A DNA stretch of 64,000 nucleotides from an uncultured Saprospiraceae bacterium. Its GTDB lineage: Bacteria; Bacteroidota; Bacteroidia; Chitinophagales; Saprospiraceae. Positions 9,236 to 18,000 of the stretch are shown one piece after another. Every line of letters starts with the position of its first letter. The first letter of the stretch is position 1. Below the pieces are notes generated by a model. That model was not told where the DNA came from. It ran no database searches and saw only the letters and a list, made by a program, of their open reading frames with translations. The translations under genes and the position numbers were made by a program. Location of the stretch: contig CALLWB010000101.1 of NCBI GenBank assembly GCA_938016265.1, forward strand, positions 1 to 64,000, given 5' to 3'.

Positions 9236-9895
9236 TTAACGAAACAACAAACTACCAATTCTAACCAGCGTACTCCCCTCCTCTACCGCAAGCTCATAAT
9301 CACCGGACATTCCCATGGAGATTTCCTTAAAGGAATCCTGCCTCTCTGAAAATTGATGTTTTTGAAGCGTATCAAATATATTTTTCAAGGTGCGAAATTC
9401 GGTTTTCACCTGCTCCTTGTCGGAAGTAAACGTGGCCATTCCCATTACCCCTACAATATTTACATTCTTTAAATCGGAAAACGCTTCATCACCAAGCATT
9501 TTTTCTACTGAATCCAAGTCAAATCCGTATTTTGTATCTTCTTCAGCAATCTTAAATTGTAGCAAGCAGTCTATAATACGGTCGTTTGCAACTGCTTGTT
9601 TATTGATCTCCTTTAGTAGCTTAAAACTATCGACAGAATGGATAAGTGTGATGAATGGAGCAATAAACTTGACCTTATTTCTTTGCAAATGGCCAATTAA
9701 ATGCCAATTGGCGTCGGAAGGAAATTGATCATATTTCTCCAGGAGCTCTTGTACTCTATTTTCTCCAAACGTTCGTTGTCCCTGAGTATAGAGCACTTTT
9801 ATTTGCGCAACGCTGCGCGTTTTTGTTACTGCAACTAAACGGGCATTATTTTCGTTAAGAAATTTAATTAATTCATTATAATTATTCTGATCCAT
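9236..9895 (-). CDS. yggS: YggS-family pyridoxal 5'-phosphate homeostasis protein
   Basis: The protein has 219 aa, near the usual family length. Conserved landmarks are the PLP-lysine region VAVTKTRS (Lys25), FGENRVQE, WHLIGHLQRNK, IHSVDS, MGMSGDYELAVEEGST and VRIGSLLF. The family folds as an alanine-racemase-like TIM barrel, binds PLP without known catalytic turnover and buffers vitamin B6 and amino-acid metabolism in the cytoplasm. It starts at an ATG 47 bp from the divergent DUF4296 gene, so the two share a short intergenic control region. The EEP nuclease gene follows after 9 bp. Confidence 0.95.
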   Translation of the reverse strand: MDQNNYNELIKFLNENNARLVAVTKTRSVAQIKVLYTQGQRTFGENRVQELLEKYDQFPSDANWHLIGHLQRNKVKFIAPFITLIHSVDSFKLLKEINKQAVANDRIIDCLLQFKIAEEDTKYGFDLDSVEKMLGDEAFSDLKNVNIVGVMGMATFTSDKEQVKTEFRTLKNIFDTLQKHQFSERQDSFKEISMGMSGDYELAVEEGSTLVRIGSLLFR

Positions 9896-9902
9896 AAATC
9901 TG

Positions 9903-9910
9903 TACCTTTG
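9903..9910 (+). promoter_or_regulatory. Bacteroidota -7 box of the DUF4296 gene
   Basis: TACCTTTG matches the Bacteroidota -7 consensus TAnnTTTG, 32 bp before the ATG at 9943. I did not find a convincing -33 TTG at the right distance. Confidence 0.5.
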
Positions 9911-9942
9911 TGTTAGCGCGGAGTAAATAAAAATCGAAGCAA

Positions 9943-10356
9943 ATGTCTGTCTTTTTTTTAGAAAAACTAATTCCTATTGTTCTTTTTTCCTTATTTCTGG
10001 TTAGCAGTTGCAAAGAAAAACCAATAGTTGTCGATCCGCCAACCATTCCAGAAGATAAAATGATACTTATGCTCACAGACATTCATATGGCAGAAGGTAT
10101 CGTTCAGGTGGCACCAAGGGAAGAGAAAGATAGCATGGCGCACTCTAGCTATCAGGCCATCTTCAAACATTACAATACCAATGAGGCTGAATTTGATAAA
10201 AATTTGAAAAGTTATTTGTCTGACCCTGTAGTTGCTGACCGAGTCTACACTACGATCATTGACAATCTAAGCAAACTGGAGTCAGAAAACAAATTACCAA
10301 ATGAAGTAAAGCTAAAGGCGGATTCTCCCCCAGTTTTCACGCCTAAAAATCGATAA
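9943..10356 (+). CDS. DUF4296-domain lipoprotein
   Basis: The protein has 137 aa. The N-terminus is a lipoprotein signal: a hydrophobic stretch followed by the lipobox LVSSC with Cys at about residue 23, so it is probably lipid-anchored in the periplasm or outer membrane. The rest matches the DUF4296 pattern found in Bacteroidota: IPEDKMILMLTDIHMAEG, then a YQAIFKHYNTNEAEFDKNLKSY-type segment and a YxxIIDNLSKLE helix. The function of the family is unknown. It is transcribed away from yggS with a 47-bp spacer that carries a -7 box. Confidence 0.85.
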   Translation: MSVFFLEKLIPIVLFSLFLVSSCKEKPIVVDPPTIPEDKMILMLTDIHMAEGIVQVAPREEKDSMAHSSYQAIFKHYNTNEAEFDKNLKSYLSDPVVADRVYTTIIDNLSKLESENKLPNEVKLKADSPPVFTPKNR

Positions 10357-10486
10357 TACTTAACATAAACTTTAGTCCTTAAACATATGAAAAGTGATAA
10401 AAAGCCTTAATTTGTTATACTTTATGCCGGTTTTACTATACCTTGAGTATACAGAAAATAGAAGAATTATCACTTTATTATACAAA

Positions 10487-10790
10487 ATGTTTACCCCTAG
10501 TTTACCTTTTGTCGTTTTACCTCATAAAGTAAATAAGGATGGTACCAACACTATCTACCTTCAATACATTAAATAATAGAAAGACAAATAGGCTGAGTTG
10601 TAATATTAAGATCAAGCCTTCCCAATAGTCAGAAAACTATCTTAAGGAGCGTGGTAAGGACGCACCTCCTCAAGCAAAAGAGATAAACCGTCTCCTAAGA
10701 CGAGAAATGGAACGTGCTGACAAAATTGTGCTACGATTGCTGAAGGAAAGGACGCTTTCCTATGGAAAGTTTAAAGATAAATTTCTTAGT
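10487..10790 (+). pseudogene. Remnant of a Bacteroidota tyrosine recombinase (integrase) N-terminus
   Basis: From 10487 one frame reads as the arm-type DNA-binding domain of Bacteroidota integrases (VNKDGTNTIYLQYI) and stops at 10574. A second frame (start near 10575) continues the domain: NRKTNRLSCNIKIKPSQ, then an in-frame TAG at 10626-10628 exactly where such integrases have Trp, then SENYLKERGKDAPPQAKEIN, LLRREMERADKIVLRLL and LSYGKFKDKF. The gene therefore has at least one frameshift and one nonsense change. It ends before the catalytic domain; no Arg/His/Tyr catalytic block follows. It is a fossil of an integrated element. Confidence 0.75.
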
Positions 10791-11284
10791 AGAGAAACCA
10801 CCTCCATGATTGGCCTTATGAATCTGTATTTTAAGACCAATTGCTGCTTGAGCGACGCAAATTGGTTGGAATAGGTTTCTTTGGGATTGTGTGTTAGCCG
10901 ATGATTGTAGTTCTTATCGATCGGATAATTTTGAAGAAATCCATTGATATTGGTGGCTACTGACGATTTTATTCGGCGGTATTCTTCTATTTGATTGGTT
11001 GTAAACGCTTTAAACTTTTCTTCTGATATCAGATCGGATCGTAGTTTGATTTCTGCATAAATCTTTTCTAGATACGCATTTCTTAAATAAAGCAAATAGT
11101 CCTTGACTTCCTGCGCAACATCACTACTCAAAGAAAAATGGGCGGCTGGATCATTTCCTTCAAGGGAAATACCTATGTTTTTTTTCCACTCTTGTGCCAG
11201 CGCATCACTTTCCTTTCTCAGTTCTTTAAGGTTTAAACTGTCTTTTTGAAAGGTTTGTTTGAATATATCAAACTGACAATTCAT
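10760..11284 (-). CDS. Hypothetical protein, possibly truncated
   Basis: The protein has 174 aa, is mostly helical in appearance and has no signal peptide. I do not recognise the family. Its last ~10 codons run antisense into the integrase remnant, which ends near 10790, so the original C-terminus has probably been lost and replaced by read-through into foreign sequence. The start is an ATG at 11284. The body is rich in Lys, Glu, Asn and Leu, for example the YLLYLRNAYLEKIYAEIKL segment. It may be a leftover of the same mobile event or a host gene broken by it. It has no obvious operon partner. Confidence 0.45.
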   Translation of the reverse strand: MNCQFDIFKQTFQKDSLNLKELRKESDALAQEWKKNIGISLEGNDPAAHFSLSSDVAQEVKDYLLYLRNAYLEKIYAEIKLRSDLISEEKFKAFTTNQIEEYRRIKSSVATNINGFLQNYPIDKNYNHRLTHNPKETYSNQFASLKQQLVLKYRFIRPIMEVVSLLRNLSLNFP

Positions 11285-11569
11285 CTTATTGGTAATAATG
11301 CGCAGGTTTTACCACGCTATTCAAGTTAAAAAATTCTAACTATAAATATTGCCATAAATATCAGGAACAACAACAACTTTCATCTAAAGTTTGATAAGCT
11401 ACATTATGAAAAGCAAAATTGATCGCTCGTCAAAATTCAAGGAGTTACCGTGGTTATGGTTTTTCTCTATTGGAATTGTACGATAGAAATCCCAATGTAA
11501 ATTGAACCATGAAAATCAACGCAGGGTTAACGTTTGGCAATTCCTTTTGGTCATCTTACTGAACAATAG

Positions 11570-14485
11570 TTAATACAAAATATCCTTAGGATACTTGCCA
11601 AAACGTTTTTTGAAGTTCCTCGAAAAGTTCTTTTCGGCTTTAAAACCAACAGAATACGCTACGGCCTTAACAGAAGAATAGGTCCTATTTTCAAGCATTT
11701 TTTTTGCTTCTTGAAAACGGACTTCATTAATATATTGCATCGGTGTAAGCCCAGTGAGTTGCTTTACTTTTCTGTTTAGTTGTCGGGTCCCAAGCTCTAA
11801 TTCTTCTGCCAAACTGGTAAGGTTAAAGCCGAAATCACTAATTTTTTTGATGGTGATTTGTTCTAATCTTTCAAGGAATATCAGTTCTGATTTATTCAAT
11901 CCTTTGTATTCAGCATTTTCTTCTTTGTTTTTCAATCTATTGTCTGCCAGATCAACAAGGTGGCCTAAATGTGCCTTTAGATTTTCTTGGACAAAGGGTT
12001 TGGTTAGGTAGTCATCCACCCCAATCCTCAGGAGGGAACCTCTGTCGTCAGACTTATTGCGCGCCGTTAACATCAAAATGGGAATTTGAAAATAGGCCTC
12101 GTGAGATTTAAGATGCTTTACGAGGGCCTCGCCACTCATACCTGGCATCATCCAATCTGTAATTATTGCTTTGGGGATTCTCTTTTCGATTTGTGCTAAC
12201 GCTTCTTTGCCATCGTGTGCAAAAGAAAGGTAGTAATCGTTTTGAAGAATATTATTCAGGTGAGAACATAAATCTAGGTTGTCTTCTACTATAAGAATAA
12301 AATCTTCAGGATATTCGTTTTTAAAAACGGTTGGCAGCTCAGTTTTTGTAGTCGACAGTATTCTTGGAAACAAGTAAGCAGGATGGCTCTCCTTGGATTC
12401 AGATGTTGATTTTATAGGGATGGTTACTTGAAACTCCGTTCCTGTTTCCTCTTCACTCTTTACTTGAATGTCGCCCTCAAGTACAGCAACAGTTTCTTTA
12501 CAAATTGCCAGCCCTAAGCCAACACCGCCCATTCTGGTTTTACTGTAGTTACTTGATTGGTAAAATCGGTCAAATATGTAAGGGAGATCCTCCTTGGCAA
12601 TTCCTTGTCCTGTATCAGTAATATAGAACCTTAGTTGTCCTTCTTCAATGGTATAACTTACAGTGATTTTACCAGATTCATTATTATATTTTAAAGCATT
12701 CTGAATCAGATTTTTTAATACCAACATCAATTTTTCAACATCGGTGATTAAGGTTAGTTTCTCTATTTGCGGATTCAAAAAAAGGAGTTGGATGTTTTGT
12801 TTTTTTGCCTTCGGAGAAAACTCCCACTTCAAATAAGTTAGCAATTCCTCCATGTTGAATGAAAATAAGTGAACCTTCTGGGCTTCCAGTTTACTTTTAA
12901 GCAAATCGAGAATTTGATTGCTCATATTGAGTAGCTGATTGCTGTAGGTGGAAATTACCTCAATTTTCTTGCGCGATCCTTCATCTTGTCCTTCCTTATC
13001 TAGCAGTTCATTTATTGAGCCTGAAATCAATGTCAACGGAGTTCTTAATTCGTGTGAAATGTTTCCAAACAAATTTTCCTTCATTTCCACTTCCTCTTTT
13101 AGCTTTTTCGATTGTTCTTTGATTATTTTACTTTGGTCAGCTAGCATTTTGTTCTTTTTTATAAGCTGCCAATATTGTAAACTGAACAATAAAACACCTA
13201 AAGTTAAAAAGAGCAACCCTATGCCTAAGTATCGAAGTTGTATAGATTTTACTTTGTTTTCACTAGCTAGTAGTTGAATTTTATTCTCTTTAATTTCATT
13301 ATCCAATTTCGACTGCATATAACCAGCCAACTTTAATGTCTTTAATTTGTATGATTTGTCCTCATGTTCTTTGTATTCTTTGTAGGTTTCGTAAGCATTC
13401 TTGTAGTCTTTTTTCTTTACAAAGAATTCAGCTTTATAAGCCGTAAAGTTAGCATTGTCGACTAAATTACTATCCCTTAAAAAGGCAGCTTCATTTTGAG
13501 TGATCAGATCATTGGCTCTATCTAGATCATTTGTTTCAGTCGCATATTGAATTTTTAGTAAAACACCATAAGGTGAATTGATGAGCGGTGATTTGAGTGC
13601 TTTATTAAACAGTCTCCTAGCATTATCATAATCCTTTACCTTTAAATAGTAAGAAACTCCAGTTTGGTAAAAGTTAAAAAATACTTGGGTGAATCGGTCA
13701 TCTAGTTGAACCGTATCAAAATTATTCACCTCTCTTGCGCCTATATCTATATAATATTGTGAAGAATCAAGTTGATCGATAGATATGTACAATTCAACAA
13801 GGTCACTACAATTAAAAATTACGTTGTATGCTCGATCCATAGAGCATAAGGATTGAGACCTTTTTAACCCCTCTTTTGAAAACTTGATGGCTTGTTCAAA
13901 GTCTTGATGGTAAGAATAAATGTAACTAATATTGCTAAGTGGATAAGTTACTTCATCCGGGCTGGAAGATAGTTTAAAATATTTGACAGACTCATAAAAA
14001 TAATCAAGGGCTTTCATCATATTTCCACTCATTAGATGAGCGCTCCCAATTTTATTGTTCGCTTTGGCAAAATATAACGGGCCTAGCTTTTTTGAAGAGT
14101 ATAAAAGTGATTTAGAGTAAAAAATTACAGAATCTAGGTTTGATTTTGCATCCCCAAAATAAAAAAAATCTGAAAGCGATGAGGAAAAATCATGAATCTT
14201 GTGAGGTTGATCAAGGTTAAGAGCTTCCTTTAAACCTATTTTTAGTAAAATCTTCTTCTGACTCGAAGGCAATACGTCATTGTTTGTTTCAATATACTGG
14301 TAAAATTCAGCTAAGCCAGCTTCTGTTTTTAGATTAAATTTCGCAATAATAATTGAAGTTTCCTTTTGGTCTACCTTTTGTTTTTCGCCGTCTGTTTCTG
14401 CACCTAGATTTATGGCAAAAAATAAAAAACAGAAGAAAAGTATTTTCTTTAATGGCTCTTTAGTATTTCCAATTGTATGTTTCAA
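11570..14485 (-). CDS. One-protein hybrid two-component system: TPR sensor, histidine kinase, receiver and AraC regulator
   Basis: The protein has 971 aa. The order is: signal peptide (to ~29), periplasmic TPR-like helical repeats (~60-400), one membrane helix (~417-440), a coiled coil, HisKA with phospho-acceptor His near 478 in GNISHELRTPL, HATPase_c (NALKYN, DTGQGIAKEDL, GVGLGLA), a receiver domain with Asp near 777 in ITDWMMPG, and a C-terminal AraC-type HTH (~870-971). It should sense a periplasmic signal and act directly on DNA. This architecture is common in Bacteroidota. The start is TTG; no ATG fits before the signal peptide. The regulated genes are unknown; the divergent M36 peptidase gene is the nearest candidate. 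Confidence 0.92.
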   Translation of the reverse strand: MKHTIGNTKEPLKKILFFCFLFFAINLGAETDGEKQKVDQKETSIIIAKFNLKTEAGLAEFYQYIETNNDVLPSSQKKILLKIGLKEALNLDQPHKIHDFSSSLSDFFYFGDAKSNLDSVIFYSKSLLYSSKKLGPLYFAKANNKIGSAHLMSGNMMKALDYFYESVKYFKLSSSPDEVTYPLSNISYIYSYHQDFEQAIKFSKEGLKRSQSLCSMDRAYNVIFNCSDLVELYISIDQLDSSQYYIDIGAREVNNFDTVQLDDRFTQVFFNFYQTGVSYYLKVKDYDNARRLFNKALKSPLINSPYGVLLKIQYATETNDLDRANDLITQNEAAFLRDSNLVDNANFTAYKAEFFVKKKDYKNAYETYKEYKEHEDKSYKLKTLKLAGYMQSKLDNEIKENKIQLLASENKVKSIQLRYLGIGLLFLTLGVLLFSLQYWQLIKKNKMLADQSKIIKEQSKKLKEEVEMKENLFGNISHELRTPLTLISGSINELLDKEGQDEGSRKKIEVISTYSNQLLNMSNQILDLLKSKLEAQKVHLFSFNMEELLTYLKWEFSPKAKKQNIQLLFLNPQIEKLTLITDVEKLMLVLKNLIQNALKYNNESGKITVSYTIEEGQLRFYITDTGQGIAKEDLPYIFDRFYQSSNYSKTRMGGVGLGLAICKETVAVLEGDIQVKSEEETGTEFQVTIPIKSTSESKESHPAYLFPRILSTTKTELPTVFKNEYPEDFILIVEDNLDLCSHLNNILQNDYYLSFAHDGKEALAQIEKRIPKAIITDWMMPGMSGEALVKHLKSHEAYFQIPILMLTARNKSDDRGSLLRIGVDDYLTKPFVQENLKAHLGHLVDLADNRLKNKEENAEYKGLNKSELIFLERLEQITIKKISDFGFNLTSLAEELELGTRQLNRKVKQLTGLTPMQYINEVRFQEAKKMLENRTYSSVKAVAYSVGFKAEKNFSRNFKKRFGKYPKDILY

Positions 14486-15016
14486 AATTATTTTCTTTAG
14501 TTAACATAGTCAAGATTAAAGAATCCTTTTTTTAATGTTAAACGACCTGAATAATTAATACTTTTTCAAGGCAGTATATGGATCAATAAACAAGAAATTT
14601 TTAATCATATATGCATAAAAGTTTATTCAAGTTACGATTTGAACATTTACTGCCCCATTCTCTATCTTAACACGATGAATGACAATGGTAGTTACGCAGA
14701 AATTTTCAGGAATTTGAAAAAAACATGGGTCATCAGCAGGAAACCTAGGGGCACAAAAAGGACATCAGGCCTATTGTCAGTGATTTAAACGGCCTGACAA
14801 TCAAAAAGTTTGGTAGATTGGCTTATCATTTGAAACCAAGATGCCTGAATGATAATTCATTTACGAGTTGTTACAACAAATTTTAACCTACTTATCTATT
14901 TAGAAGAATAGATTCATTTGGCTTGTTGTCTTATGTCAAAATCATAAAAACAAGACATTGAATTATTCAACATTAGTAGATCAACATTCACTAAAATTCT
15001 AAAACTTACTACTAAC
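14486..15016. promoter_or_regulatory. Long divergent intergenic region with an 8-bp inverted repeat
   Basis: This 531-bp gap separates the hybrid regulator (minus) from the M36 peptidase (plus) and holds no gene that I can support. A perfect inverted repeat ATTGTCAG (14773-14780) / CTGACAAT (14794-14801), 13 nt apart, could be an operator or a stem-loop. No consensus TAnnTTTG box was found near either start. Confidence 0.35.
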
Positions 15017-18000
15017 ATGAAAAAATTAATGTACTGTATTGTGATGGGAGTATTACTTCCGTTACTATCCTTTTCCCAACGTCAAATGATGAATGATGCT
15101 GATGTATTATCAGCAGTAAAATTAGAAATGGGAAACCAAATGACACAAAAAGAGCTCAACGCTTTTCAGTTAAAAGTGAACCGTTCAACCAAAAGCTCAA
15201 AAAGTAACATTGAACATTATTACTTCCTTCAAACCTTAAATGGAATCGAAATTCAAGGGACAGAATCAAGTATCCACCTAAAGCAAGATGGTAGTGTACT
15301 TAAATTCAATAATAAATTAGAACAAGATATCGCCAGACAATCCAATTTGAACGTGTCGTCTTCCATTAACCCTATCGAAGCCATCCAAGCTGCTAACAAA
15401 CACCTAGGTTTTAGCTCACCTGGTCAACTAGAGGTTCTAGAACATTCTTCATTGATCAACCGCGCTCAAAAAGTCAGTAAAGGAAATGTATCCAGACGCG
15501 ACATTCCTGTAAAATTAGTCTACCATAAGTTTGACAATGGAGAACTGGCCCTAGCATGGGATTTGTCCATCTATGAAACGGAGCAAGAGGAGTGGTGGAG
15601 CATAAGAGTCGATGCCAATTCAGGCGAAATCCTTGACCAAGTAAGCTGGATGGTTCACTGCAACTTTAGCGATAGCGAAGCAGTGCATAGCTGTGCTGAT
15701 CATTATGCGAAGACAAAATCCTTGGAAATTGCTCCTGCAGAGATCGAAGAAAAAACAGGATTTGTAGGCGGCTACAGAGTTTATGCAATGCCTACAAAAC
15801 ACGCTGGAGTTGGCAACAGAACACTAGTTACCGATCCAGACAACGCGTTGGCCTCTCCTTATGGATGGCATGACACGAATGGGGCTCCAGGTGCAGAATT
15901 TACAACGACTCAAGGAAACAATGCACATGCTTATGACAATGGGAATAATGCAGGCTATAGTGCTAATGGGGGCAACGGACTTTTATTTGATTTTCCACTA
16001 GACTTGACTCAGGATCCGGAACTGTACGAAGATGCAGGACTGACTAACCTTTTTTACTGGTCGAACATTGCCCATGATGTATTGTACCAATACGGGTTTG
16101 ATGAGGCAAGTGGAAACTTCCAGGAAAACAACTACGGCAAGGGTGGTATTGGTGGAGATTATGTATATGCTCGTTTCCAATCTGGTACAGTTTGCAATGC
16201 TACAATGGGAACACCGGCTGACGGTTCCAATCCTTCTATGACAAACTATGTTTGCAGCGGTAGGGATGGAGCTTTATCAAATTCTATAATCCTCCACGAA
16301 TACGCACATGGTCTCTCAAATAGATTGACTGGAGGTCCTGCGAGTGCTAATTGTTTGAGAAACGCAGAACAGATGGGAGAAGGATGGAGTGATTATATAG
16401 GATTGATGCTTACCATGCAAGCAGGTGATGTTGGAGCTACTCCTAACCCTATTGGGGAATGGTTCTTAAATCCTAATGGAATACGTCCTTACCCTTACAG
16501 TACAGACATGACTGTCAATCCTCATACCTATGCCAATAGCTTTAGCGGCACTTCTCAGCCTCACGGCATAGGATCGGTATGGTGTGTTATGCTATGGGAT
16601 ATGACTTGGGACCTTATAAATCAGTACGGTTTTGACGCTAACTTTTATACAGGAACAGGAGGAAACAACATCGCACTTCAATTAGTTGTTGAAGGGATGA
16701 AACTCCAACCTTGTAACCCTGGCTTTGTAGATGGACGAGATGCAATACTTGCAGCAGACCAGGCCTTATACGGAGGAGCCAATCAATGTTTGATCTGGGC
16801 AGCTTTTGCCAAACGAGGATTAGGAAAAAACGCATCTCAAGGAAGTTCTGCTGACCGATCTGATGGCAACGAGGCGTTTAATATCCCAATCAGCTGTGGA
16901 GGTACAGAATGTGAATTAACCATTGGATCTAGTACCTCGTATACTGATTATTTCGCAGCTTCTAATCAGTCAATTAGTGTAATTAGCAGTGGCGCCTGGA
17001 CAGCATCAACAACATCGAACTGGATTACAGTTACTTCATCAAGTGGTAATGGTAATGGTACAGTAACATTTAATGTTTCTGAAAATCTAAATTCCGTTTC
17101 AAGGACTGCAACGATTGAAATTACGTGCCAATCCTACACTGCAACTTTTTCGGTAACTCAGGGACCTGCGCCATGTGTTCAATCGTACAATTCAATTCCT
17201 TATAGTACAGGTTTTGAGTCCGGCTCAACAGATGCAAACTGGTGCTTGGAATCTTCTGAATTTGATGGAAGAATTGAGATCTCAAGTTCCCGATCTCCTA
17301 GAGGTAATTTCCATTTATTGATGGATATGGCTGTTGATGGCACATTTAATACAAATCAAGCCCGATTAGGTCTTGACTTGGCAGGTAAAAACACGGTTGC
17401 ACTGACTTTCTGGTGGAAGGAATTTAGCGATGAAACACATGTTGAGGATGGAGTTTTTATTTCTGATGATGGTGGAGCAAATTATACAAAAATTTATGAT
17501 TTGTCAGAAGGTACCACCACCTATCAAAAAGTATTTTTAAACTTAACTCAGTTCGCAATAGACAATGGGTTAAACCTTACCTCTACCTTCATTGTCAAAT
17601 TCCAGCAATATGATAATTATTCAGCCCCATCAGATGGGATTAGTATAGATGACATTACAGTCACAGAAATTAGTTGTAATATAGGTCAATCATGTGATGA
17701 CGGGGATCCTTGTACTATAAATGATGTAATCCTACCTAGTTGTGCTTGTCGTGGTACATTCGAAGATTCTGATAGCGATGGAGTGTGTGATGCAAATGAT
17801 CAGTGTCCAGGACAAGACGATATTCTTGACCTCAACCAAAATGGTACACCGGATTGTCTTGAAGTCAATTGTACTTGTACTGGAACGATTACTACTTTTC
17901 CGCATACAGAAGATTTCGAAATCGGTCTTGGAGATATCTGCCAAAATAATAGCGACAATTTCGATTGGACGATCTCATCCGGGGTAACTGGATCACTCGA

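Noticed and set aside
10359-10376. Pho-box-like CTTAACA-TAAA-CTTTAGT after the DUF4296 gene
   Set aside because: It shares 17 bp with the site near the PhoB-like gene, but the downstream DNA is a dead integrase and no correctly spaced TAnnTTTG box follows. Chance cannot be excluded.
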